Part shown: positions 51,684 to 59,468 of the stretch, one piece after another | Layout: every line of letters starts with the position of its first letter | How positions within the stretch are numbered: the stretch's first letter is position 1 | IMG/VR virus record: IMGVR_UViG_3300027917_000019 | Location: 101,820 to 165,819 of that record | Length of the DNA stretch: 64,000 nucleotides | Source of the DNA: a virus | Reading direction: 5' to 3' (one strand) | Position numbers and translations under genes: made by a program | The notes under the pieces: model-generated | The model's database searches: none | The model's input: only the letters and a program-made list of their open reading frames with translations | What the model was told of the DNA's origin: nothing

Positions 51684-52244
51684 TTACCAGCGCGCATTTC
51701 CACCCGGGCCACACAACATCATGCGCGGTCCTGAAGGATGGTTTCCTGAGGGAACGTTTCCTGAAACCAGTTCACGAAGAATATCGGTCATGGTTTCTGC
51801 TTTGAGCTTCAGCTTCTGGTTTTTTGCCTTGAGATCCTTTTCAGAGAGAGTAGTGTTGTGAAGGTCGTTGAGGAGGCAGTGGAGAAGGTCAAGAATCTCA
51901 GTCTCTGACGGGTGATCCTCTAGCAGTTTGAGACATTTTTCCAACATATCGGAGCGCAGGCCACTTTCTCCTAGTATAGTCTTGTACCCTAGAACGGTGT
52001 GACGTAGGCGCTCGCGCTTTGCCTGTTCAGTGAAGCGCTTCACTGCGGCCTTGAGTTCTTCCTTTGTAGGATTCTTTTGGAAGCGGGCCTTGGTTTGGTC
52101 ACTCTTGTAGAGCTTGATACAAGTCTTGCAGGTAGCTTCTGAGAAACATTCTGCATAAGTGGGAGGTTCCTCTCGCCCGCAGAGCGAAGTCCTGTCCAAC
52201 AAAGCGTCGGGCCTGCCATTCTCAAACTGAATGTGTACCTTCAT
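51684..52244 (-). CDS. Hypothetical protein with Cys cluster
   Basis: 186 residues. Beta-rich N terminus with Cys at CGREE, CFSEATCKTC (probable zinc site), then a helical remainder. GAAAGAGG ribosome site. Follows the 52.3 kb inverted-repeat region, where its promoter should be. Confidence 0.65.
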   Translation of the reverse strand: MKVHIQFENGRPDALLDRTSLCGREEPPTYAECFSEATCKTCIKLYKSDQTKARFQKNPTKEELKAAVKRFTEQAKRERLRHTVLGYKTILGESGLRSDMLEKCLKLLEDHPSETEILDLLHCLLNDLHNTTLSEKDLKAKNQKLKLKAETMTDILRELVSGNVPSGNHPSGPRMMLCGPGGNARW

Positions 52245-52262
52245 TTTCCTCTTTCCTTTTTG

Positions 52263-52473
52263 TTGAGTTTAGTAGTGGTGGTTGAGCCGTGGAACCTTGA
52301 AAGTATAGTGTGTAGTCACTAACTCGCAGGATTCCAATTAAATCATAAATCAATCTGTATATAGCAACTCAACCAATTTTTCATTAGATATACAGTACCC
52401 GGGTGGCTCCAGTGTATACTCCTGAAGTAGGACCGGATTGGCTCTTTGGATCAACCACCACTACTAGACTCAA
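52263..52473. repeat. AT-rich gap bracketed by a 23-bp inverted repeat
   Basis: The arms 52263-52285 and 52451-52473 match in 22 of 23 positions in inverted orientation (both contain TAGTAGTGGTGGTTGA). Between them are 165 nt, AT-rich near 52340-52395, with no open frame. The right arm includes the stop codon of the gene at 52470. TATACT, TATGAT and TATATA sequences on the minus strand could serve as -10 boxes for the 52244 gene, but no -35 at correct spacing is convincing. Confidence 0.75.
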
Positions 52474-53102
52474 ATTGTTGTTGGGCCCCCATTCCTAAGC
52501 GCGATGTCTACGGCATCTATTGCCTGCTTAAGTCCACAATCGTTTCGTTCCTTCACCATGCGAATGGCGTTTAGCCTGTTGCTGCGCGCTTCTCGGTATT
52601 CATGATTAGTTACTGTCACCCGTCCCCCACCCTGTTGAGCGCCCATATCCACCAGGACGAATCGACTACGCAGCCGATCTTCCCAATACTTTTGTTGCTC
52701 TTTCTTGACCTCAACGCTCTTTTTCACACCCGCTTGGCGAGCGATAAACCACCGGGTGAATGAATCTATCCTAGCCAACACCCGTACTGCCTTGCGAGTG
52801 TCAGTTAGTTCTCTCACAAGCTTTTCCTGCCACTGGTCAACCGGGACAGGAGACCAAGTGTCGCCCCCGTACGGGAGCGCTATTTTGGCAAGATAAAGCA
52901 ATCCGCCGTCTGTTCGATGCTGGGGCCTCTTGATGTAGTTCCACGAAAGACGAAGATTTGGAGTGATGGCACGCTTAGGAGCGCGCGGAGCAGAAACCTT
53001 AGGCCACGAGGAGTCAACCCCATGCGTCAGTTTTGTAGCCTCTGTGATCAACTCTTTGAAAGCTGCACTCAAACAGGCTGCTACCATTTCCTTATCGGGC
53101 AT
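52470..53102 (-). CDS. Hypothetical protein with L7/L12-like C-terminal segment
   Basis: 210 residues. Basic N-terminal half (PKVSAPRAPKRAITP), helical middle, and C-terminal NAIRMVKERNDCGLKQAIDAVD, like the helix-turn of ribosomal protein L7/L12 C-terminal domains that recurs in phage proteins. Function unknown. Confidence 0.65.
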   Translation of the reverse strand: MPDKEMVAACLSAAFKELITEATKLTHGVDSSWPKVSAPRAPKRAITPNLRLSWNYIKRPQHRTDGGLLYLAKIALPYGGDTWSPVPVDQWQEKLVRELTDTRKAVRVLARIDSFTRWFIARQAGVKKSVEVKKEQQKYWEDRLRSRFVLVDMGAQQGGGRVTVTNHEYREARSNRLNAIRMVKERNDCGLKQAIDAVDIALRNGGPTTI

Positions 53103-53109
53103 CTATTCC

Positions 53110-53634
53110 TCAGTGTGTGTCGGGTTTTAGAAGTGTCAATGACCCGCAGCTATATTTAAGACAGTTCACCCGATCTACATCAGTTAAGGCACGGCCGAGG
53201 TGAAAGGGGCTGTTTACCATCTTCGACACCTTAATTATCTCCACGCCCTCAGCAATCTCTGAGGGAAGATACTCTACGTTTTCTAGAGAGAATTCGGGGA
53301 CTTCATAATCCAACGCACATTCCTGAAGTTCAGGAGCTTTGAGCTTGTTCGTGTGTTCGATCAGGTGGTCAACCCATGCCTTATCTCCGCTTCCCACCGC
53401 TAACCATTCCTCCCCTAGAAACTCTTGCACAGAGGGTATCGCAGTGTGTTTGGCATCAACCTTGAACACACAGGTATAGGGGGTTTCAGTGTTCCAGTGG
53501 TGGCTTAGAAAGTAGGGGCCTTTTAGCCACGAAATATATCGAGAGGTCACTAGCGTACTCTCTTTCGTATCAAACCTCAGAAAGTACTTTTGTGTGTGAA
53601 TACATTGAACTAGTGTGTATGTGTTTACATACAT
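53110..53634 (-). CDS. Hypothetical protein
   Basis: 174 residues from ATG 53634 (GAAAGGG upstream); the longer frame to 53781 lies in the next gene. Beta-rich start (YTLVQCIHTQKYFLRFD), acidic middle. No family recognised. Confidence 0.65.
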   Translation of the reverse strand: MYVNTYTLVQCIHTQKYFLRFDTKESTLVTSRYISWLKGPYFLSHHWNTETPYTCVFKVDAKHTAIPSVQEFLGEEWLAVGSGDKAWVDHLIEHTNKLKAPELQECALDYEVPEFSLENVEYLPSEIAEGVEIIKVSKMVNSPFHLGRALTDVDRVNCLKYSCGSLTLLKPDTH

Positions 53635-53645
53635 TGTCTGCCCTT

Positions 53646-53969
53646 TCAACCTACCTTTTCGGGGTCGTCCGCGACAGGCTTGATAACACGGAACGTGCGG
53701 TACCAATCTTCTCCCTTGACACCGATCAACGCTGTGTATGGGAACTTTTCTCCGAGGCGCCGGATCTTTACCGCAGCGCACCCGTCTATCTCTTCAAAAC
53801 CAAGCACCACCCACTCAGGTTCTTCTCGAATGTGTTCGTAACCTTCTCGGTGGAGAGTAGGCTGGATGGTATCTCCTACGGAAATGGTGACACCGTTAAC
53901 TTCAATGGATGTGGTAGTTGTTTTCTTCTCGTCCACAATATCTTTGAGCCAGTCAACTATTCCCATCAC
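53646..53969 (-). CDS. Hypothetical protein
   Basis: 107 residues (ATG 53969 or 53966). Short amphipathic start (GIVDWLKDIVDEKK), then beta strands with GDTIQPTLHREGYEHI. Possibly a small SH3- or OB-like domain. Overlaps the preceding stop. Confidence 0.62.
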   Translation of the reverse strand: MMGIVDWLKDIVDEKKTTTTSIEVNGVTISVGDTIQPTLHREGYEHIREEPEWVVLGFEEIDGCAAVKIRRLGEKFPYTALIGVKGEDWYRTFRVIKPVADDPEKVG

Positions 53970-54520
53970 GCTTCGTACTTCTTGGTTTGTGTGAAGATGG
54001 GATATGAAAACTTTGGCATATTTTCGTCACCCTTGTTCAGCGGATCGCCCAAGGACACGAGCGCGGCCTTCTCGTTAGCGAGGAACAATTCAACCAGTTC
54101 CTTGTCCAACATGCGATCCTTGAACTTTGCAGGTGTGACATACGAAGACTCGCTCGCCGCCGGCAATTCTACGCCTGCGAGCCTTGCTACTACCCCCTTG
54201 AGGTGCTCTAGCTCCTCTTGAAGGGCTTTGTGGCTATTTGCAAGCCACATCTGCGCTGCTCGAATAGCCTCTTCGCGCGTGTCGTACACATGTTCGAACA
54301 GGATGGTAGGAGAGTTCCTCTCGATTGACAGGGTGTCGTAGATCTTGAGATTACCCTCTCCCGGGGCACACTTGCATTGTGCCCCACCGACGAGCGCAAA
54401 GTAGAATTCATTGCCGTAGAAGATTGCATCACAGTTGTCTGGATGGTCCGAGAAGGTGATATCTTCCGGCTTGGTGGGAAGATGAGAAAGATTAGGGAGT
54501 TTAGGAAGAGGTTTAGGCAT
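53966..54520 (-). CDS. Hypothetical protein, possibly leaderless
   Basis: 184 residues. Pro-rich start (MPKPLPKLPNLSHLP), beta-rich domain with CKC, then a helix and a flexible C terminus. No ribosome site before the ATG; a promoter-like element ends 6 nt upstream. No family recognised. Confidence 0.65.
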   Translation of the reverse strand: MPKPLPKLPNLSHLPTKPEDITFSDHPDNCDAIFYGNEFYFALVGGAQCKCAPGEGNLKIYDTLSIERNSPTILFEHVYDTREEAIRAAQMWLANSHKALQEELEHLKGVVARLAGVELPAASESSYVTPAKFKDRMLDKELVELFLANEKAALVSLGDPLNKGDENMPKFSYPIFTQTKKYEA

Positions 54521-54526
54521 GTGCTC

Positions 54527-54554
54527 TACATAAGGCTTTGTAGCCAGTTGTCAA
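54527..54554 (-). promoter_or_regulatory. TTGACA promoter-like element
   Basis: TTGACA (54554-54549), 16-nt spacer, TATGTA (54532-54527) on the minus strand. The ATG at 54520 is 6 nt after the -10, so the transcript would begin at or near the start codon. Confidence 0.45.
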
Positions 54555-54559
54555 GCGGA

Positions 54560-54730
54560 TTACTCAATATCCACTTCGTAAGTATCAACGACTTCTTCAC
54601 GAGAAGGGCTCAACAGCCCGTTCTCAACAGCGCTGTGTACTTCACGATCCAACGCCCTAAGTAGATCGTCTTCGTCTTTGACTGTGGTTTTGTCATACCA
54701 CACACGAATGATGATTTCAATCGGAGTCAT
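54560..54730 (-). CDS. 56-residue acidic protein
   Basis: ATG frame of 56 codons overlapping the upstream gene by 14 nt. Starts MTPIEIIIRVWYDKTTVKDEDDLL, a strand-turn-helix, and ends in an acidic strand (TYEVDIE). Likely a small ferredoxin-like fold. Unknown function. Confidence 0.58.
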   Translation of the reverse strand: MTPIEIIIRVWYDKTTVKDEDDLLRALDREVHSAVENGLLSPSREEVVDTYEVDIE

Positions 54731-54914
54731 GGTCCCTCATTGCTGTTACGAGTGCCTCAGTCCAAGCGTCATACTGCCCGCTTGAACCATCCTGGGGAAA
54801 CCCCATTGATTCCTTTTCCTTCTTGCGTAGCCTACGCAGGTCGTTCTCAGCGTAATCGAGAATCTCTTCTCGTGTCATGCCCCAGTGATCGTATGTTTTC
54901 TGTGCGTCCGTCAT
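54717..54914 (-). CDS. Small charged hypothetical protein
   Basis: 65 residues from ATG 54914 (overlap of 4 nt with the preceding gene). Helical and acidic with a basic patch (NDLRRLRKKEKE). No family recognised. Confidence 0.6.
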   Translation of the reverse strand: MTDAQKTYDHWGMTREEILDYAENDLRRLRKKEKESMGFPQDGSSGQYDAWTEALVTAMRDHDSD

Positions 54915-55102
54915 ACAAACCTCGACCAACAGTCGTAGGCATCATCCCAGAACCATCCTAGCTTATCAAGCTTTTCCCGGTCGTACGCGGACACGAAGTC
55001 TGCCCCTACTTCGTTGCCAGCATAGATCACTTCGTGATCTGCCTGGATTTCCCCTTCTCCATACTTCAGGAGAATTGCCAAACCTTCCATTACCTCACGC
55101 AT
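54911..55102 (-). CDS. Small hypothetical protein
   Basis: 63 residues. Ends AYDREKLDKLGWFWDDAYDCWSRFV, rich in Trp, which resembles a recurrent small phage domain with conserved GWxWD wording. Function unknown. Confidence 0.6.
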   Translation of the reverse strand: MREVMEGLAILLKYGEGEIQADHEVIYAGNEVGADFVSAYDREKLDKLGWFWDDAYDCWSRFV

Positions 55103-55304
55103 AGCCGTGTCGCTCCTGTAGAACCTTCAGCGCAGCGCAGTCCGGTTCGATGATCAGTGAGATGAGTAGGTAGAGTTGGTGCATCGTGTCTGCCGCGCCT
55201 GTGTTAATCTCAATCTCACTCTCTTCGAAAATGAGATGCAAGGCGTCGTCCACCACCTCTCGGTCAAGGTTTTGTAGAGCCTTTTGGATTTCTTCTAGAG
55301 TCAT
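55095..55304 (-). CDS. Small acidic helical protein
   Basis: 69 residues, acidic and helical (LEEIQKALQNLDREVVDDALHLI). Overlaps the next gene by 8 nt. No family recognised. Confidence 0.6.
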   Translation of the reverse strand: MTLEEIQKALQNLDREVVDDALHLIFEESEIEINTGAADTMHQLYLLISLIIEPDCAALKVLQERHGYA

Positions 55305-55316
55305 GTCTTTCCCTTT

Positions 55317-56075
55317 CTACAGCAGCCAGATTTCGGAGTCGAACCCTACGTATGTTTGTAGGTAGTACTTTATGGGAACTTCGACTAGGACCTGATACCC
55401 CCCGTTTAGCCTTCCTTCTTGCACGCGCGATAGCCAAGTCTTGATTGCGCGCTCCCCTTCTATTTCCGAAAGCGTAATAGCTCGTTGTGGTTGCCCCCCA
55501 AACATTGCCAAATGCTTTTTGATGCGGGCGCTCCAGGACGTGGAAAGGGGCCAGATCTCTACCTGTCCATTTTGGTTGCGTTCAAAGCTGACGAAGAACG
55601 CTTGTGTGCTTCCTGGAGGGCGGACGATCGTAGCTGGGTCAATCTCTACCACGTCTGGCTTGAAAGGAATAACCATTCGGGGCAGGAAGGGAACCACCTT
55701 TCTATAAACGAAGCGTTTATTTAATTCGAGGTATGTGCGAGCCTTTGAAAACCACACACTGAATGGCAGCCTGAAGTTATCACTACAGAGATTCATCACA
55801 TCCCGACAGTTTGACTGAACCGTCCCCGGAACGTTTACGATGTTGAGTGTAATCGTTTGGTGTTCGTAGTCCAAAGAAACAATCTCTGTGTCTAGGTACA
55901 CAGCCTTAGAAAGATAGGACAAGACTGCACCTTGAAAGATGTGTACGTCTACAACGCCTGAAAACTTTCTCCCGTAGTGGTCAAGAACAACCGGAGTTGT
56001 AGTTGAACACCCTACAGTTACACCTGCGATGCGTTTTGGAAACCCGGTCGGGAAGGGGTGGGAGATAACAGTCAC
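55317..56075 (-). CDS. Hypothetical protein
   Basis: 252 residues, GTG start in a GTGA overlap with the preceding gene. Beta-rich, moderately hydrophobic, few Cys. No catalytic motif or family recognised. Confidence 0.62.
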   Translation of the reverse strand: MTVISHPFPTGFPKRIAGVTVGCSTTTPVVLDHYGRKFSGVVDVHIFQGAVLSYLSKAVYLDTEIVSLDYEHQTITLNIVNVPGTVQSNCRDVMNLCSDNFRLPFSVWFSKARTYLELNKRFVYRKVVPFLPRMVIPFKPDVVEIDPATIVRPPGSTQAFFVSFERNQNGQVEIWPLSTSWSARIKKHLAMFGGQPQRAITLSEIEGERAIKTWLSRVQEGRLNGGYQVLVEVPIKYYLQTYVGFDSEIWLL

Positions 56076-57151
56076 ACACTAACCTTTGCACCGGTCGCGT
56101 TGATGTGTTCGAAGATTTCCTTAGCAAGAGTCATGTAGAGCCCCGTACGAGCACAGTACCTCTGCAGAGCAAGGTGCTTGAATCCGAGTTCCCCGTTGTA
56201 CATAGCAAGCTCATTCTTACGAGGTTCTGTCTCAAAAGTACGGGCGTAGTTCTGCAAACGTTGTTTGTGCAGATTGCGCTTACCAACAGTGCTCCGTCCT
56301 TCGGGCTTAAAGCGCCATGCCGACCCTGGGCCGCGCCGCATAACAGCCTGAAGTCCTGCTCCATGCGTAAACTTGAGGGCTCGATTGATTAGCACGGTGA
56401 GGTTCTTTTGATGTGCCTCACTCTTTGCGTGCTTACTAATGCGAGAAAAAGACTTGTGACAAACACAACAGACAGATTCACCCCTCTTTTGTGTGTTTAC
56501 CTCTGAGTCGTGCTCGCAAAAGTTTTCGGCGTAGTATGGAGACAGCCACACCTTATTCTGACCCGGCTCTTGCACCCACTGACTGGAGATTTGCCACAGA
56601 CCTGTGTGGGTACGCTCTGCGATAAACCGACCGTCTACCACAAAGGTAAACACCGCGTCCCCCTCCCTCCTCCGGGATCGAATAGAGAAAAGAGGGCAAT
56701 CTGACACTGTTCGCGCGATATTGGTTAGAATTGCAGCGTGTACTCCCTCCCCGTAAGCCCGTTCAGTACTAGCCTCACATTCCGCCTTGAGGTGATTCCG
56801 CCTGCTCCGAGTCTGATCGACGATGCGAGAAACGTTGACTAGTTGCTGCCTAAGTGCGAGACTATCACCAAGCCCGTGTAGGTCGTCTGAAGTCGAATTC
56901 GACAGAACTTTCTTGAGCGCGGCGAGGTAGGCATAACAGGTGCGCCCCCCCATCTCTTCCATAGTAGAGATGACGTCCTCTCCGTGTTTGGCTTCACACT
57001 GACTCTCGATGAATACGACGTTGTTGTCTTCATCGAACATAGCACACACATAGTGCGCGCCATAGCTCCCGTCGTCCTTAGCCGGAGCGAAGGCACAGGG
57101 AACCTTTTCGACAATAGTCAGGGCGATGTTTGGGTTGTAGAAAAAGTCCAT
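56072..57151 (-). CDS. C2H2 zinc-finger protein
   Basis: 359 residues. An alpha/beta N-terminal part (FFYNPNIALTIVEK, VFIESQCEAK) is followed by a C2H2 finger: Cys228, Cys231, His241, His247 in the pattern CxxC-x9-HxxxxxH, with HAKSEAH wording as in eukaryotic matrin-type fingers. A basic C-terminal region follows. Probably DNA- or RNA-binding; function unknown. Confidence 0.68.
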   Translation of the reverse strand: MDFFYNPNIALTIVEKVPCAFAPAKDDGSYGAHYVCAMFDEDNNVVFIESQCEAKHGEDVISTMEEMGGRTCYAYLAALKKVLSNSTSDDLHGLGDSLALRQQLVNVSRIVDQTRSRRNHLKAECEASTERAYGEGVHAAILTNIARTVSDCPLFSIRSRRREGDAVFTFVVDGRFIAERTHTGLWQISSQWVQEPGQNKVWLSPYYAENFCEHDSEVNTQKRGESVCCVCHKSFSRISKHAKSEAHQKNLTVLINRALKFTHGAGLQAVMRRGPGSAWRFKPEGRSTVGKRNLHKQRLQNYARTFETEPRKNELAMYNGELGFKHLALQRYCARTGLYMTLAKEIFEHINATGAKVSV

Positions 57152-57160
57152 CAGTCTTTC

Positions 57161-57382
57161 CTAGGCGTCGGGTCCGTCTTCGTTTTCCCACGCATGCCAA
57201 TTGTACACAGCAATCTGTACTGCGTTTCGGTATGCGGTGAGTCCGTAGAGATTCTGTGATGCCCAGTTCAGGAAACCTTCTTCATCGCACTCATCTACAA
57301 TGTGTGCGGGCATCTCCACAGTCTCCGTTTCCCACGTGTGGTCGTCCCACGCGATGAGGATTTCTACCTTTTTGTTTTCCAT
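57161..57382 (-). CDS. Small acidic hypothetical protein
   Basis: 73 residues, acidic, with Trp-rich strands (EILIAWDDHTWETETVEMP). A ribosome site AGGAGAG precedes it. The 84-nt gap upstream (57383-57466) holds the 3' element shared with 61.4 kb. Confidence 0.62.
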   Translation of the reverse strand: MENKKVEILIAWDDHTWETETVEMPAHIVDECDEEGFLNWASQNLYGLTAYRNAVQIAVYNWHAWENEDGPDA

Positions 57383-57447
57383 CTTTCTCTCCTAAAGGTT
57401 TGTGGTGTTTGTTAGTGGTTTGCAGCACTGGAGCTGCTGATACCTGG

Positions 57448-57469
57448 ATGTGCCGGGCGCGGTCGATTA
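57448..57469 (-). repeat. 3' element, copy 1
   Basis: On the minus strand the stop codon TAA is the start of TAATCGACCGCGCC, then three variable bases and CACATC. The same arrangement follows the stop of the gene at 61454-62395 (copy 2, 61435-61456). 14 contiguous bases are identical. Position directly at two stop codons suggests a processing or regulatory site. Confidence 0.55.
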
Positions 57470-57679
57470 TTCTTTCGGCCGGAACCCTTCAAAGAAGGCC
57501 ATCCGTGCAGCCTGTATCTCTTCCTCTCCAAGCTCGCCTCCGTCCGGGCCATATACCTCGTCCGTGGACTCCCACTCCACTCCATCCGGAAGCTGCCCCA
57601 TTGCTTGGTAAAGGGCTTTGTACGCAAGCTCCAGATTGTCTTCCTCTACGTCCACACAAACCACAAATCGTGTCGTCAT
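57467..57679 (-). CDS. Small acidic hypothetical protein
   Basis: 70 residues, acidic; TTRFVVCVDVEEDNLELAYKAL gives a strand-helix start. It follows the VWA gene by 1 nt and is probably cotranscribed with that module. Confidence 0.6.
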   Translation of the reverse strand: MTTRFVVCVDVEEDNLELAYKALYQAMGQLPDGVEWESTDEVYGPDGGELGEEEIQAARMAFFEGFRPKE

Positions 57680-57680
57680 G

Positions 57681-59309
57681 TCAGTCCTCCACTAGAACCT
57701 TTTTGATGAAGGCTGGCACTTCACGGTCACCAGCCACCAAACCAGCGATGATCACCATATCCTTTACCGGCTTATCCGGCCAGGGAGTATCACCATCCGT
57801 GAGCACCACAACCACGTTGGGCGGTTCCTTCATTTCCTGCATGGCCCGGATGCCCACACGCATGTCCGTACCGCCGCCACCCTGCATGGCCTTGATTGCG
57901 TCCTTGAAGTTGGCAATCTCCACAACCTCGCCAGCTTCCGCATCTACACTCAAGAAAACAATCTTGGCGCCTACAGCCTTGCAGATGCCCTCGGTCTCAC
58001 TGCATGCCTTGTGCAGCGGTGACCCAGTGTTCCCTCCACCCATCGAACCGGAGGAGTCTAGAACGAGTCCTACGCGGGGAGCCGGAGAGAACGTGCTTGG
58101 GAAAAGATAACTGCCTCCAGTTGCGGCGGTCATCCTACCCTGGCGCGTCCACGAGCGACTATCATGCCCGTAGGATCGCGTCACAGACTTGCGTACAAGA
58201 CGGCGGAAGTGTACACGCCAATCAACCTTGGGCGGCGTGAGAACCTTCTCAGCCCAGCGCCTCATCCCCGCAGGTACGGTGCCACGCCTTGCGTGCTCGT
58301 CGGAAAGATTCTTTGCAATCTCTCGCTGGATGGCATCATTTTCTGCCTCGGAGATTCCAGGATTCTCGGGCGTGGGATCTCCCGTCTCATAGTCTCGCTC
58401 TTCCCCGTGAGCGCCAGACCCACAGTCTTGTGGTGAGCCATCCTCTAGAGGATCTCCCCCTCCTGCGCCCTGTTCGTACAGTTCATCCTCAAGCTCCTCA
58501 TCCGTGAGGTCATTGGGATTCTTTGACTTCTGCTTCTCTCCCTGGCCTTCCTGCTTCTCTCCCTGGCCTTCCTGCTTCTCTCCCTGGCCCTGCCCTTGAC
58601 CCTGGCCTTGACCCTGTTGCTGCTTTTCTTGCTGCTTCTTATCCTTCAGATCGATAAGCTTGTAGTAGTATTCCTCAGCGATGCGATCGTCAGGAAAGAG
58701 CACGCCATACTGAGCATACTTTGTGTTGTACTCAGTAGGTAGAAGAACACCCGGAGGAAGGCAGAGAAGGGGGAATGGGAGGCTTTGGCTTTGATGCTCT
58801 GCGTGTGCCACTCGGAAAGTTTCCAAGAGATCGTCGTTGATCTCCAGGTCAGCCGCTATGTTAAACAGCTTCCATTGCGCCTGGATCTCTTCTGCTCTCA
58901 GTCCGTGGCGCCGCACAGGGTGTTGCGCCTCATGGCAGATAACTCCTGCCACATAGGCCAGTTCATGGTGGGAAGTAGCTCCGCACGTGCCACAAGGATT
59001 TTCCACACTTACAGCCTGCGCCTTGCGCATCATCCAGTGCGTGAACCCATCATTCACGTACACACGGAAATGCTTGTCCACAGCCATAGTGAGCATTCCC
59101 GCCTCAAGTCCCTTACGAAGCTCGTAGAAGTGTGGGATGAGTGCGGAGATGGCCGGAGCAAACGTTCCAAACACCGTGGAGGCTAGCAGGCGAGCAGCAC
59201 GCCACGAGCCTTCAGGAGTTTCCAGGAGCCTTTCCAGCCCAGATGCCGGCGCCGCTGGCGTTTGCTGTTGCGCTCGTTGCTGGCGAGTAGGTCGGGATCG
59301 TCGAGCCAT
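57681..59309 (-). CDS. VWA protein with metallopeptidase-like domain (MoxR partner)
   Basis: 542 residues. The N-terminal domain carries HEAQH (His126, Glu127, His130), the zincin motif of putative metallopeptidases paired with VWA domains. Then comes a Gln/Gly/Glu linker of 7-residue repeats (GEKQEGQ, about 232-265), an acidic stretch, and a C-terminal VWA domain with MIDAS DSSGSMGGG and TDGDTPW. This order matches VWA subunits that act with MoxR ATPases; the ATPase is encoded upstream at 59469. AAGGTG ribosome site. Confidence 0.85.
   Translation of the reverse strand: MARRSRPTRQQRAQQQTPAAPASGLERLLETPEGSWRAARLLASTVFGTFAPAISALIPHFYELRKGLEAGMLTMAVDKHFRVYVNDGFTHWMMRKAQAVSVENPCGTCGATSHHELAYVAGVICHEAQHPVRRHGLRAEEIQAQWKLFNIAADLEINDDLLETFRVAHAEHQSQSLPFPLLCLPPGVLLPTEYNTKYAQYGVLFPDDRIAEEYYYKLIDLKDKKQQEKQQQGQGQGQGQGQGEKQEGQGEKQEGQGEKQKSKNPNDLTDEELEDELYEQGAGGGDPLEDGSPQDCGSGAHGEERDYETGDPTPENPGISEAENDAIQREIAKNLSDEHARRGTVPAGMRRWAEKVLTPPKVDWRVHFRRLVRKSVTRSYGHDSRSWTRQGRMTAATGGSYLFPSTFSPAPRVGLVLDSSGSMGGGNTGSPLHKACSETEGICKAVGAKIVFLSVDAEAGEVVEIANFKDAIKAMQGGGGTDMRVGIRAMQEMKEPPNVVVVLTDGDTPWPDKPVKDMVIIAGLVAGDREVPAFIKKVLVED
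58531..58620 (-). repeat. 21-bp tandem repeat coding for the GEKQEGQ linker
   Basis: Three near-perfect copies of a 21-bp unit from 58531, followed by GC-rich CCCTGG repeats that encode Gly-Gln pairs. It makes the flexible linker of the VWA protein. Confidence 0.8.
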
Positions 59310-59352
59310 GATTACACCTTGTGTCGGTTGGGAGATTTGTCAAGGAGAATAG

Positions 59353-59421
59353 TGGAGGCCAAAGGAATCGAACCTTTGTACGGGAGAGAGGACCGTAGGA
59401 CCACGCGCCCCCGTTGCCTCT
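59353..59421 (-). tRNA. Degenerate tRNA-like element, possibly Arg (UCU)
   Basis: A canonical T arm AAAGG-TTCGATT-CCTTT is followed by acceptor strand GGCCTCC and A. The 5' partner AGAGGCA pairs at five central positions; an alternative, GGGGGCG at 59412, pairs at six but leaves no D arm. The anticodon arm ACGGT-CCTCTCT-CCCGT pairs four of five and reads UCU, but base 33 is C instead of U and the variable loop has only two bases. Either a decayed tRNA or a structural RNA. It fills the 159-nt gap between MoxR and VWA genes. Confidence 0.42.
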
Positions 59422-59468
59422 TCAAATCTTTAGACAAGAAGAGGCGTTTGGGTCTTGCTATCCGCGAG

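Noticed and set aside
57400-58110. Long plus-strand frame opposite the VWA gene
   Set aside because: GC-rich antisense shadow; the minus-strand product has a full VWA domain and metallopeptidase motif, and the plus frame reads as Pro/Ser/Arg-rich noise.
59310-59343. Promoter at the TTGACA between tRNA-like element and VWA gene
   Set aside because: No acceptable -10 at 16-18 nt; the AAGGTG there is the ribosome site. Kept only as part of the TTGAC pattern.
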